Part shown: piece by piece, positions 1 through 7,368 of the stretch
How positions within the stretch are numbered: position 1 is the stretch's first letter
How the letters are laid out: each line of letters opens with the position of its first letter
Origin: Marinobacter alexandrii
Lineage (GTDB): Bacteria; Pseudomonadota; Gammaproteobacteria; Pseudomonadales; Oleiphilaceae
DNA: 64,000 nt
Assembly: GCF_005871205.1 (NCBI RefSeq)
Contig: NZ_SWKM01000011.1
Span: 744,001 to 808,000 of the forward strand
Reading direction: 5' to 3'
Notes under the pieces: generated by a model
What the model saw: only the letters and a program-made list of their open reading frames with translations
What the model was told of the DNA's origin: nothing
Database searches by the model: none
Position numbers and translations under genes: made by a program

Positions 1-471
1 GATACGCTACTCAGACAGGGGCTTAATCCAACGCCACCGTCGCTGACGGAAGCGGGACCCTTCGGCCCGGGAGAGCAGTTCTGGATCATCAAAAACGGTA
101 TAAAGATGACGGGTATGCCCGCGTGGGGTGTCACTCATGATGATAAGGACCTCTGGGAAATCACGGCATTTATCCAGCGCTTACCCAGTCTCTCAGAGGC
201 GGAATACACACGATTGGTTCAGCCTGAACCCGGTGTCCAGGCAAAGGCGGACGACGGCCATGATCATGACCACGGCAACATGGATGGCATGATGATGATG
301 GGCGAGTCATCGCAGGGCGAATCCTCACACGGTGCGCCAGGCCACCACGCCATGTCTGGGCAGGATAGTGCCAGCCAGTCTGAGGCCTCGGGCCATCACA
401 GTGAAAAAGAGCCAAAAGCGGCGAGTGAGCCCAAGGCCGATGATCATTACGCGGATGGCCACAGTCATTAA
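1..471 (+). CDS. Cytochrome c family protein, C-terminal part (5' end outside window)
   Basis: The reading frame is open from base 1 to a TAA at 469-471 and encodes the last 156 residues. The segment KMTGMPAWG looks like the region of a class I cytochrome c domain that carries the axial Met ligand, and a helix with DLWEITAFIQRLP follows, as is usual for such domains. The CxxCH heme site must lie upstream of the window. The last 75 residues are a low-complexity tail rich in His, Met and Asp (for example HDHDHGNMDGMMMM), which could bind copper or another metal. The domain call is from sequence pattern; the metal role is inferred. The protein is probably periplasmic. Confidence 0.8.
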   Translation, partial: DTLLRQGLNPTPPSLTEAGPFGPGEQFWIIKNGIKMTGMPAWGVTHDDKDLWEITAFIQRLPSLSEAEYTRLVQPEPGVQAKADDGHDHDHGNMDGMMMMGESSQGESSHGAPGHHAMSGQDSASQSEASGHHSEKEPKAASEPKADDHYADGHSH

Positions 472-488
472 GAGGGGCCGCTACCCGA

Positions 489-510
489 GGTCGCGGTGTA
501 TCCCGCGACC
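489..510. terminator. Hairpin between convergent genes
   Basis: GGTCGCGG at 489-496 pairs with CCGCGACC at 503-510 over a 6-nt loop. It sits between the stop codons of the cytochrome c gene and the convergent channel gene. There is no clear T run on either side, so it is a hairpin or weak bidirectional terminator rather than a classical one. Confidence 0.4.
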
Positions 511-512
511 GT

Positions 513-1328
513 CTACCGCTCCAGTTTTGCTGTCAGTTCGTCCAGCTTATGCTGGACGTTATGGAGCTGCTTAACGATCTCGTCCCGCTCAGCGTGTGCC
601 TTCTGGGCCTCTTGGGCATTCTGTTCCTCGCTCATCACCTCCAGAATCGCACCGATCATCATGTTCAGGAACACGAAGGCCGTCAGGAAGATGAACGTCA
701 GATAGTACAGCCAACTGAGCGGGTAGGGCTCCATGGTGGCATACATGATGTCGGTCCAGTCCTCAAAGGTGGCAACCCGGAACAGTGTCAGCATGGCGAT
801 GGCAACATCGCCCCAGAGATCAGGGTCGACGCTGGCGAAGAAGATGGCGCCCATGGCCGCGTAGATGTAGAAGATGATGAACATCAGCAGGGCGATGTAG
901 CCCATGCGCGGAATTGCCTTCAGCAGCGAATTGATCAGGAAACGCAGCTCCGGCACCACCGACACCAGGCGCAGCACCCGGAATACCCGCAGCAATCGGC
1001 CCAGCAGAACCGCGTCGGAATTGTCTAACGGGATCAGGCTGCCGATAACCACGATGGTGTCGAACAGGTTCCAGCCGTCCATTAGGAAACGGCGCTTGGT
1101 CGGACAGGCGGCAAAGCGGAACAGAATTTCGATCAGGAAGAACGCGGTGATGGCGTTGTCCATCCCGGTCAGCCCTTGTTCCACCAGCGGCGGCAGGTCG
1201 TAGGTCTTGGCCCCGATGGTCAGCGCCGACAGGATGATGATGGCAATGACAATGCCCTGAAATAGCTTGCTGGACTCAATCCGGCGCAGTTGCTCGGACG
1301 CTGAGGACGGGCTTAATTCGGATGACAT
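513..1328 (-). CDS. Voltage-gated cation channel, bacterial NaChBac-like single-domain family
   Basis: A six-segment ion channel subunit of about 271 residues, which would assemble as a tetramer in the inner membrane. S4 is clear: four Arg residues at every third position in GRLLRVFRVLRL (about residues 110-121). The pore loop carries the filter TFEDWTD (about 187-193) where bacterial sodium channels have TLESWS-type filters. After S6 comes a polar C-terminal helix (EEQNAQEAQKAHAERDE) that fits the family's coiled-coil bundle. The start is uncertain: ATG at 1328 has a GGAG 12 nt upstream; ATG 1337 and GTG 1355 are alternatives. The extra acidic residues in the filter are unusual and raise the possibility of calcium permeation, which is inference. 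Confidence 0.85.
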   Translation of the reverse strand: MSSELSPSSASEQLRRIESSKLFQGIVIAIIILSALTIGAKTYDLPPLVEQGLTGMDNAITAFFLIEILFRFAACPTKRRFLMDGWNLFDTIVVIGSLIPLDNSDAVLLGRLLRVFRVLRLVSVVPELRFLINSLLKAIPRMGYIALLMFIIFYIYAAMGAIFFASVDPDLWGDVAIAMLTLFRVATFEDWTDIMYATMEPYPLSWLYYLTFIFLTAFVFLNMMIGAILEVMSEEQNAQEAQKAHAERDEIVKQLHNVQHKLDELTAKLER

Positions 1329-1487
1329 GGCAGGCATCAACTCCAGATAATTCACGAAAGGGCGAAATTTTAAAGGGCGGCGGCGGGATTGGATAGCCTG
1401 AATTCCCGTCAGGTCCGGCGGAAATCAATTTCTCAAAGGCAATAAACCTCGCTTATTCAGCAGGATCAGGAATATTGATTCGCGGAA

Positions 1488-1506
1488 TATGGAAACGCTT
1501 TCCATA
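1488..1506. promoter_or_regulatory. Perfect palindrome resembling a LacI-family operator
   Basis: TATGGAAA-CGC-TTTCCATA is a perfect 8-bp inverted repeat around a central CGC, ending 41 bp before the start of the transporter gene at 1548. The core TGGAAACGCTTTCCA fits the general LacI/GalR/CcpA-type operator pattern. No LacI-type regulator gene is present in the window. A second, looser inverted repeat (CTCGCTTAT at 1448-1456 and ATAAGCGAG at 1530-1538) surrounds it. Confidence 0.5.
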
Positions 1507-1547
1507 CTCAAAGCACAAACAAAAAAACCATAAGCGAGTTAATTCCC

Positions 1548-2933
1548 ATGTCAGAGAGACCTGAGTTGCCCGGCTGGCGCTGGGGGCCGTTCACCTTTCG
1601 CCTGCCTTTTTATCACACGCGCCTGTGCTGGCCTGAATTCTTGCAGGGGCTGTTTGTCTCTGCCGCCACCGGTATGGCGCTGATCCCGGTCATGACTGCA
1701 TTCTTCGGCCTGAGCTTTGAGGAAGCGGTGGCGCTGTCGATGATTCATGCCTCATTGATTGCATCAGCGGTGATTGTCTTTGGCGAACCCTACGCCGGCG
1801 GCTGGATAACACCTGCGTTACCGTTGATTCTTGCTTTCGTCATTGGCGGCTACGAAGACCCGGTCAGCCGGTTCCAGGCGATGACTGCGCTGAGCCTTGT
1901 GTTCGCAGGGCTGGTTTTGTTTCTGGGGATCACTGGATTGGGCCGGCGATTTGTGGTCTGGCTACCGGACACCCTCAAGGCAGGTATTATCCTTGGCGCC
2001 GCCATTGCGGCGCTCAAGCGGGTATTTGTCGACGATGCCGAGCGCTTTCTACTGGAACAGCCGATTGCCACCGGGCTCGCCTGCGCCATTTGCCTGATCT
2101 TCACCTTCTCGGTGCCGATGCAGAAACTGAAAGAACGCAACCGCTTCTTCTTCATGCTTGGGGCGCTGGGTTTGCTGCCCGGCTTTCTGGTGGCAGCGGT
2201 GGTTGGTCCGCTGGCAGGTGAAGTCAGCTTCGATATCCAGTGGGGAATCCTGGTGCCGCCTCTGGGCGACGCCCTGGCCAAGGTATCACCGCTAATGATT
2301 GGCTGGCCGTCTCAGGAGATGATTATCCAGAGTGTCCCGCTGGCGCTGATTGCTTACATTATCCTGTTTGGTGACCTGGTTACCGGCAATGAGGTATTGC
2401 GGGACGGCCTGCATGCGCGCAAGGACGAACACGTTGATATCAACCTGAACCGTTCGCATTTTTCGCTGGCAATCCGCAACGCCATTATGGCTATAGTGGC
2501 GCCGTTCTTTCCCACTCAGGGCGCAGTCTGGACCGGTGTGCACGTGATTGTGGTGCAGCGCTGGAAACAGGGGCCGAAGGCGATGGGTAGCTTGCACAGT
2601 GGGCTGGCTTCTTACTACCTGATGGGCTTGCCCTTTATTTTCTTCCTGCTGCCGCTGCTAACCGGGCTCAAGCCCTTGCTGGGCGTGGCTTTATCACTGA
2701 CGCTGGTGTTAACCGGCTTTGCCTGCGCGTACATCGCCATGGCGATTCCACGAGACAATGCCTCACGGGGCACGGTGGTGCTGATTGGGGCGGCGCTGGC
2801 GTTCTTCGAGCCCTGGATCGGCCTGTTGATTGGCGTGCTGGCAACCATTGCGCTGGTAGGTTGGGATAGAAGCCCGGATCCGATTCCTCATGATGAGCGG
2901 GATGAGGAACCGGTGGCGGTTAGCCAGAATTAG
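1548..2933 (+). CDS. Polytopic membrane protein, probable transporter of unknown substrate
   Basis: This 461-residue protein is almost entirely hydrophobic, with about a dozen predicted membrane segments and short loops, and belongs in the inner membrane. The long TM bundle with Gly/Pro-rich breaks (for example PALPLILAF and FFPTQGAVWTG) is reminiscent of the NCS2/SulP-type permeases (uracil, xanthine, sulfate), but I do not recognise a signature that fixes the family. The C-terminal 20 residues are charged and cytoplasmic-looking. No strong ribosome site precedes the ATG. A LacI-like palindrome lies just upstream, which would fit a substrate-induced importer. The substrate is unknown. Confidence 0.75.
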   Translation: MSERPELPGWRWGPFTFRLPFYHTRLCWPEFLQGLFVSAATGMALIPVMTAFFGLSFEEAVALSMIHASLIASAVIVFGEPYAGGWITPALPLILAFVIGGYEDPVSRFQAMTALSLVFAGLVLFLGITGLGRRFVVWLPDTLKAGIILGAAIAALKRVFVDDAERFLLEQPIATGLACAICLIFTFSVPMQKLKERNRFFFMLGALGLLPGFLVAAVVGPLAGEVSFDIQWGILVPPLGDALAKVSPLMIGWPSQEMIIQSVPLALIAYIILFGDLVTGNEVLRDGLHARKDEHVDINLNRSHFSLAIRNAIMAIVAPFFPTQGAVWTGVHVIVVQRWKQGPKAMGSLHSGLASYYLMGLPFIFFLLPLLTGLKPLLGVALSLTLVLTGFACAYIAMAIPRDNASRGTVVLIGAALAFFEPWIGLLIGVLATIALVGWDRSPDPIPHDERDEEPVAVSQN

Positions 2934-3388
2934 CCGGCATGGCCCCGGATAATCTGCCACTCTTCCTCGCTCACTGGCATCACCGAGAGGCGGCTGCCCT
3001 TGCGTAGCAGGGGCAGCTCCTCCAGCCCGGGTAAGGTCTTGATTTCCTGTAGGGGGATCAGGCGCGGCAGTTTGCGCACCAGGGCCAGGTTCACGGCTTG
3101 CCAGCGGGGTTTCTCGAGTGTGCTCTTGGGGTCGTAATAGGGGGAATCCGGCTGAAACTGAGTGGGGTCGGGGTAGGCGCCGCGCACCACGGTGACAACG
3201 CCTGCAATGCCAATCTGAGCACAGCTGGAGTGGTACAGAAAGACGTCGTCACCCTCACTCATCTGGGCCAGGAAGTTCCTGGCCTGGTAGTTACGCACCC
3301 CGTCCCACGGGATCGACTGACCGGCAGACAGTACAAAATCTTCGATGCCGCATTCAGAGGGTTCCGATTTTACCAACCACTTCGCCAT
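2930..3388 (-). CDS. EVE domain protein (thymocyte nuclear protein 1-like)
   Basis: A 152-residue single-domain protein beginning MAKWLVKSEP, the usual N-terminus of bacterial EVE proteins, with the conserved WDGVRNYQARNF and DDVFLYHS segments. EVE domains are PUA-like folds thought to bind modified bases in DNA or RNA. The upstream hemolysin III gene ends in the same strand, and its TGA overlaps an in-frame ATG at 3406 (TGATG), which would add six residues. I prefer the ATG at 3388 because it gives the canonical family start, though translational coupling from 3406 is possible. The 3' end overlaps the convergent transporter stop by 4 bases. Confidence 0.88.
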   Translation of the reverse strand: MAKWLVKSEPSECGIEDFVLSAGQSIPWDGVRNYQARNFLAQMSEGDDVFLYHSSCAQIGIAGVVTVVRGAYPDPTQFQPDSPYYDPKSTLEKPRWQAVNLALVRKLPRLIPLQEIKTLPGLEELPLLRKGSRLSVMPVSEEEWQIIRGHAG

Positions 3389-3405
3389 CTTGTATTCATC
3401 ACCCA

Positions 3406-4107
3406 TCAGGTCACGTGAGGTAGAACGCCAAAGTATATCGCGCTGAAATGGCAGGCGCTGCCACCGATCACGAACAGGTGCCAAATGGCATGCATGTAGG
3501 GGATGCGGTCGGCCAGATAAAACACCACGCCGACAGTGTAGGCCAGGCCACCGGCAATGGTGAGATTCAGTGCGGTTTCGCTCAGATTGGCGACCAGATC
3601 TGACGAGGCGAACGTGATCAGCCAGCCCATGGCGATATAGATCCCGACGCGAGCCAGTTTGAAGCGATTCTTGAAAATCACCTTGAGAACCACGCCGGTC
3701 AGCGCCAGTGACCAAATCACCGCAAACAGCGTCCAGCCGACGGTGCCCCGCATGTTCACCAGCAAAAACGGCGTGTAGGTGCCGGCAATCAGCAGGAAAA
3801 TGGCGCAATGATCCAGGGTTTTGAAGGCGCTTTTCAGTTTCGGATGGCGGGCGCCGTGGTACAGCGCCGATGCCACGTAAAGGAGTATGAGGGAGGCGCC
3901 AAATATAGCGAAACTGACCAGTTTCCAGACGTCGCCGAGCTGGCTAGCGCCGACAATCAGGGCAACGGTGCCGATCACGCTCAGGATCGCGCCCAGGCCA
4001 TGGGTGGCACTGTTCAGCCATTCTTCAACGCGCTGGTGCACGGTGGCTTCGGGGGCCTCGGTGGCAAAGTCTGTGGTGCGTTTTTTCGAGGATTCCTCGG
4101 AGGTCAT
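3406..4107 (-). CDS. Hemolysin III / PAQR family membrane protein (TrhA/YqfA-like)
   Basis: About 233 residues with seven predicted membrane segments. Family motifs are visible: NSATHGLGA near the N-terminus, YHGARHPKLKSAFKTLDHCAIFLLIAGTY split over TM2-TM3, and HLFVIGGSACHF near the end, giving the conserved Ser, His and Asp residues of the proposed metal site. Bacterial members are linked to membrane homeostasis. The ATG at 4107 is chosen because a promoter (TTGCGT at 4161-4166, TATTTT at 4138-4143, 17 bp apart, read on the minus strand) would place the transcript start close to the other candidate ATG at 4131. A perfect palindrome of DesT/FabR type lies inside that promoter. Confidence 0.88.
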   Translation of the reverse strand: MTSEESSKKRTTDFATEAPEATVHQRVEEWLNSATHGLGAILSVIGTVALIVGASQLGDVWKLVSFAIFGASLILLYVASALYHGARHPKLKSAFKTLDHCAIFLLIAGTYTPFLLVNMRGTVGWTLFAVIWSLALTGVVLKVIFKNRFKLARVGIYIAMGWLITFASSDLVANLSETALNLTIAGGLAYTVGVVFYLADRIPYMHAIWHLFVIGGSACHFSAIYFGVLPHVT

Positions 4108-4137
4108 GGTAAAAAATCCGTTGGTCGACATGGCGTT

Positions 4138-4166
4138 AAAATACTTGAGCGTACAGGTGTACGCAA
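4138..4166 (-). promoter_or_regulatory. Promoter of the hemolysin III gene with an embedded DesT/FabR-like operator
   Basis: The minus strand carries TTGCGT and TATTTT separated by 17 bp. Between and overlapping them is GCGTACA-NN-TGTACGC (4149-4164), a perfect 7-bp inverted repeat. The half-site GCGTACA matches the E. coli FabR half-site as I recall it and resembles the repeats beside desT at 25450-25579. A repressor here would block RNA polymerase. Confidence 0.6.
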
Positions 4167-4345
4167 ACTTCCCAGGTGAACATTTTGTGATCATTGCAAC
4201 GGAAATTGAATGGCACAACTAAAAAATCTGCATCCAGGCTGATCCGATAGTTTCAGGACTTTCGTAGATATAGACACTTCGAAGGCGCCGGCAGTTTCTC
4301 GGCCCGCTTCGAAATCACTGAAAGTGTTGAGCGTTAAGCATTGTT

Positions 4346-4377
4346 GGGCAGCAGGGTTCTCCTTGTTGCCCTTTTTA
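4346..4377 (+). terminator. Rho-independent terminator with no upstream gene on its strand
   Basis: GGGCAGCAGG (4346-4355) pairs with CCTTGTTGCCC (4361-4371) with one bulge and one GU pair over a 5-nt loop, followed by TTTTTATT. It reads on the plus strand, but no plus-strand gene lies between the EVE/hemolysin genes and the AEC gene. It may end a small RNA starting in 4200-4300, or act as a leader attenuator for the AEC carrier. In the rest of 4167-4345 I see only a loose inverted repeat around TTCGAA. Confidence 0.6.
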
Positions 4378-4409
4378 TTGCTGATGCATTTCTGGTTACA
4401 CTTGCCGGC

Positions 4410-4448
4410 TTGGCCCTACAACTTGGCCCTATAACCTGGTCCTATAAA
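4410..4448. repeat. Three tandem 13-bp repeats upstream of the AEC carrier
   Basis: TTGGCCCTACAAC (4410-4422), TTGGCCCTATAAC (4423-4435) and CTGGTCCTATAAA (4436-4448) follow one another without gaps. Two copies contain a TATAA box, so the array may be a set of repeated -10-like elements or a regulator binding array. It ends 21 bp before the start codon at 4470. Confidence 0.6.
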
Positions 4449-4469
4449 TAGTTCCTGTCCGGAGCGTTC

Positions 4470-5387
4470 ATGGCTGCTGCGCTGGCGTTGTTTTTCAAGC
4501 TTATTCCCCTTTATGTGACGGTCGCACTCGGCTGGTTGGCGGGGCGCTACCTGGAGGCCAGCGGCAAACACATAGCCGGCATCATGCTGTACATCGTCAC
4601 GCCATCGGTGGTGTTTTCCGGGGTGATGGCGGCACCGCTGTCCCCAGAAGTCATTTTCCTGCCGTTCCTGATCTTCACCATGTCCTGTGTGCTCGGTGTT
4701 TTGCAGTTGAAACTGGCGAAGCGGGTGATCACCGATGGCAGCGCCAGCCTCATACCTTTATGCGTTGGATCGGGCAACACCGGCTATTTCGGGGTGCCGG
4801 TGGCATTGCTGCTGTTTGGCGAGGAGGGCCTCGGGCTCTACATCGTGTGCATGCTAGGCACCACCCTGTTTGAAAACTCCGTGGGCTTTTACCTGGCGGC
4901 CCGTGGCCGGCATGACTTGAAATCGGCCTTATGGCGGGTGGTGAAGTTGCCGTCGGTGTACGCCTTCCTGGCGGCTGTGCTGCTGAACCTGTCCGGTATC
5001 CGTATCCCGGACCTGTTCCAGCCGCTGTTCGATAATCTACGGGGCGCCTACAGCATTCTGGGGATGATGATTATCGGCATGAGCATCACCAGTTTCCGGG
5101 GCCTGGCGGGCAATATCCGTTTCACCGGGCTGGCGTTCTTCGGCAAGTTTGTCGTCTGGCCCGCGGTGGCGGTGCTGTTCTGGTGGTTGGATGCCAACCT
5201 GCTGGGCATCTATCAGCCGGCAGTGCACCAGGCGATATTCCTGATTTCCGTTACCCCGATTGCGGCCAACACCGTGGTCATTGCCACCATGCTTGAAACC
5301 TCGCCCAGGCAGGCGGCGGGCACCGTGTTGCTCACCACCCTGTTCGCGCTCGCCTTTATCCCGGTGATGATTTCGCTGGCGTTTTAA
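4470..5387 (+). CDS. AEC (auxin efflux carrier) family transporter
   Basis: A 305-residue inner membrane protein with about ten hydrophobic segments. It has the AEC layout: an N-terminal half with ITPSV-like YIVTPSVVFSGV, the GSGNTGYFGVPVALLLFG motif in the middle, and a C-terminal repeat with PIAANTVVIATML. Members move dicarboxylates such as malonate or other organic anions; the substrate here cannot be told. The start is supported by GGAG 7 nt before the ATG. The stop overlaps the convergent CDF gene by 4 bases. The upstream region holds an orphan terminator and three 13-bp repeats. Confidence 0.9.
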   Translation: MAAALALFFKLIPLYVTVALGWLAGRYLEASGKHIAGIMLYIVTPSVVFSGVMAAPLSPEVIFLPFLIFTMSCVLGVLQLKLAKRVITDGSASLIPLCVGSGNTGYFGVPVALLLFGEEGLGLYIVCMLGTTLFENSVGFYLAARGRHDLKSALWRVVKLPSVYAFLAAVLLNLSGIRIPDLFQPLFDNLRGAYSILGMMIIGMSITSFRGLAGNIRFTGLAFFGKFVVWPAVAVLFWWLDANLLGIYQPAVHQAIFLISVTPIAANTVVIATMLETSPRQAAGTVLLTTLFALAFIPVMISLAF

Positions 5388-6037
5388 TGGCTGCCGGTGC
5401 CCGCGGGTGCCGGTTGAGGGCTGGCGCTGCGAGCGTTGGCGATGTCGCTGCGAGCGTGACGCACCACGCTGATGCCCGACGTCATCGCCAGGGTGCCCAT
5501 GATGCCGGCCACCGCCAGGTCCGGCCATGCGGTGCCCGTGCCGAACACACCCAGGGCGGCGACCATCACCGCGACATTACCGATGGCGTCGTTGCGGCTG
5601 CACAGCCAGACCGAACGCATATCTGAATCACCGCTCCGAAACCGGAACAACATCAGAGCTACGGCCACGTTGGCGATCAGGGCAAGAAAACCGACTGCGC
5701 CCATGGTCAGGGGTTCCGGCGTCAGTCCGCTCTGGGCGACCCAAATGGCGCGCAGCCAAACCACCAAGCCGAACGCCGCCATGGTCAGGCCCTTGATCAT
5801 GGCCGCCCGCCCGCGCCAGGCCAGCCCCATGGACAATACGCTTAGCGACAGCACGTAGTTGGCGCTGTCGCCAAAGAAGTCGATGGCGTCGGCCATCAGC
5901 GATACCGAGCCGGATTGGAAACTGGCCCAGCCCTCAACCAAAAACATGGCCAGGTTAATCCAGAGCGCAATCCACAGGGCCCGGCGGAAGCCGGGTGCGG
6001 GGGAGCTGGATTCGGGCGCAGGGCAGCTACACGCCAT
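5384..6037 (-). CDS. Cation diffusion facilitator family metal exporter, short form
   Basis: A 217-residue inner membrane protein with the CDF pattern of five to six membrane segments. The two metal-site sequences are visible: SLMADAIDFFGDSANY in TM2 and SRNDAIGNVAVM in TM5. Asp replaces the usual first His of the TM2 site (DxxxD rather than HxxxD), as in some cadmium or less zinc-selective members. The cytoplasmic C-terminal domain is nearly absent. The N-terminus has a CSC motif (MACSC). A strong AGGAGG precedes the ATG. A MerR-type promoter lies directly upstream, and the MerR gene is the next gene upstream in the same orientation, so the exporter is probably induced by metal. Confidence 0.88.
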   Translation of the reverse strand: MACSCPAPESSSPAPGFRRALWIALWINLAMFLVEGWASFQSGSVSLMADAIDFFGDSANYVLSLSVLSMGLAWRGRAAMIKGLTMAAFGLVVWLRAIWVAQSGLTPEPLTMGAVGFLALIANVAVALMLFRFRSGDSDMRSVWLCSRNDAIGNVAVMVAALGVFGTGTAWPDLAVAGIMGTLAMTSGISVVRHARSDIANARSASPQPAPAGTGSH

Positions 6038-6067
6038 GGTGAAAACCTCCTGATGAAATTTTGATCC

Positions 6068-6098
6068 AGTTAAAACCCTGTAGTTGCTACAGAGTCAA
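6068..6098 (-). promoter_or_regulatory. MerR-type promoter/operator of the CDF exporter
   Basis: On the minus strand TTGACT (-35) is followed by the dyad CTGTAG-CAA-CTACAG (6078-6092) and then TTAACT, with a 19-bp spacer. An overlong spacer holding a dyad is the hallmark of promoters activated by MerR-family proteins, which twist the DNA to align the two boxes. The dyad resembles CadR/PbrR operators. Confidence 0.8.
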
Positions 6099-6122
6099 TG
6101 GAAATTGCTGAGGAACCCGTAC

Positions 6123-6581
6123 TCAGCTATGGCCCTGACCGTGGGTGCCAGGCACATGGTTAGGTTTGTTGGAGGTTTCGAGGGCGTCAAACTCTGTCGA
6201 AAGGCCGTCAAGAATGCCGCATTCCTGGACTGTCCGGCCTTCCGTGCAGGCTTGTTGGAGCTTTTCCAGGGTTTGTTCCAGGCTGGCAAGCTCCCGCCGA
6301 CGTTCGCGGACATGGTGGAGGTGTCGTGCCAGCAAGGCATCCACGCCACTGCAGTCCGCCTCTGGGTTTTCGGCCAGAAGGATCAATTCGCGAATTTCGT
6401 TCTGCGCCATATCCAGGTTTCGGCAGCGCTTGATGAACAGAAGACGATCGAGGTGGGCTTGGCGATAGGACCGGTAGCCGCTGGTGGTGCGGTCGGGTTC
6501 CGGAAGCAGGCCAATCTTTTCATAGTATCGAACGGTTTCAACTGGGATGTTGGCACGTTTGGAAATGTCGCCGATTTTCAT
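6123..6581 (-). CDS. cadR: MerR family heavy-metal regulator, CadR/PbrR-like
   Basis: A 152-residue MerR protein: N-terminal winged helix (MKIGDISKRANIPVETVRYYEK, split here only by name), a long dimerisation helix, and a metal-binding end. Cys77 (in ADCSGVD), Cys112 and Cys121 fit the three-Cys site of CadR/PbrR regulators of cadmium, lead or zinc. The C-terminus is His-containing (HVPGTHGQGHS), as in CadR. It lies upstream of the CDF gene in the same orientation, unlike the common divergent arrangement, and a MerR-type promoter sits in the gap. Specific metal is inferred. Confidence 0.85.
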   Translation of the reverse strand: MKIGDISKRANIPVETVRYYEKIGLLPEPDRTTSGYRSYRQAHLDRLLFIKRCRNLDMAQNEIRELILLAENPEADCSGVDALLARHLHHVRERRRELASLEQTLEKLQQACTEGRTVQECGILDGLSTEFDALETSNKPNHVPGTHGQGHS

Positions 6582-6734
6582 AGCACGTCCGGTCGAGGTT
6601 TCGTGGTTTGAAAGCGTGATTCTCCTTTTTCAGGAGCGCTGCACGTTCACCATAGCTTTCCCGGGTGGACAGGACAATAACGGCATAGGGAAGTGCTTGC
6701 TCGGGCAACTCGCCGCCGCCCGAACCGGCCGCAA

Positions 6735-6748
6735 TTGATACAGATCAA
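6735..6748. promoter_or_regulatory. Perfect FNR/Anr box upstream of the Met-rich protein gene
   Basis: TTGAT-ACAG-ATCAA matches the FNR/Anr consensus TTGATNNNNATCAA exactly. A possible -10 (TAAAAC) lies at 6767-6772, so the box is roughly where a class II activator binds. The gene at 6843 follows 94 bp downstream. Confidence 0.65.
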
Positions 6749-6842
6749 ACCTGCTTCAGTCTGGGGTAAAACTTCAGCTCCAATTCAGTATTTTGGCGTC
6801 TAATGGTTAAAGACTACAACAGCGATACTGGAGGAGTTTCTG

Positions 6843-7346
6843 ATGATATTCATTAAAAGGTTTTTGGCTTTTGGTCTCCTGGCGGTGGCTCCGGTTTGGG
6901 CCTTTGCCCATGGCAGTGAAGGGCCATCATCGGGGCACGGTCCCGGCATGATGATGAGCCCGCAGCAGATGGAGCAGATGCATCGGAACTGGACGAGAAT
7001 GGACAACATGATGCGACAAGTCCCCGAGGTTGGCTCACAGGAAGAGCGAGCCCGTTTAATGGAGGAGCATCGGGAGGCTATGAGAGAGCAAATGGACTTG
7101 ATGCATCAGGGCATGATGGGGCCTGGGGGGATGGGGCCCGGAATGATGGGCGGCGGCCGCGGCATGATGAACGATGACCAGAGACAGGGCATGATGAACA
7201 GCCAGCCTGGTGCCGGTAATCGTTCCAACAGTTCCGAGAGCCCGAACGTCGAGCAGCGTATGCGGGGGATGGAAGACCGCATGAACCAGATGCAACTCAT
7301 GATGGAACAGATGCTCCGGCACGAGCGGCAAAGGTATGAGGAATAA
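6843..7346 (+). CDS. Met-rich periplasmic protein, possibly copper-binding
   Basis: A 167-residue secreted protein of unknown family. The first 22 residues form a clear signal peptide ending AFA-HG. The mature part is very rich in Met (about 40 residues) arranged as MM, MxxM and GMM clusters with Gly, and has two predicted helices (residues 45-75 and 135-165). Met-rich exported proteins often bind Cu(I) or Ag(I), and the neighbouring metal regulator, CDF exporter, SCO and CtaG genes suit that. GGAGG precedes the ATG. An FNR/Anr box upstream suggests low-oxygen control. Function is inferred only from composition and context. Confidence 0.75.
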   Translation: MIFIKRFLAFGLLAVAPVWAFAHGSEGPSSGHGPGMMMSPQQMEQMHRNWTRMDNMMRQVPEVGSQEERARLMEEHREAMREQMDLMHQGMMGPGGMGPGMMGGGRGMMNDDQRQGMMNSQPGAGNRSNSSESPNVEQRMRGMEDRMNQMQLMMEQMLRHERQRYEE

Positions 7347-7368
7347 ACGTGCTTTATGCGCGTGGGCG

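Noticed and set aside
2930..3808. A long frame joining the EVE protein with an upstream stretch inside the hemolysin III gene
   Set aside because: The first 134 codons lie in a different frame over a recognised gene; the EVE domain starts at 3388.
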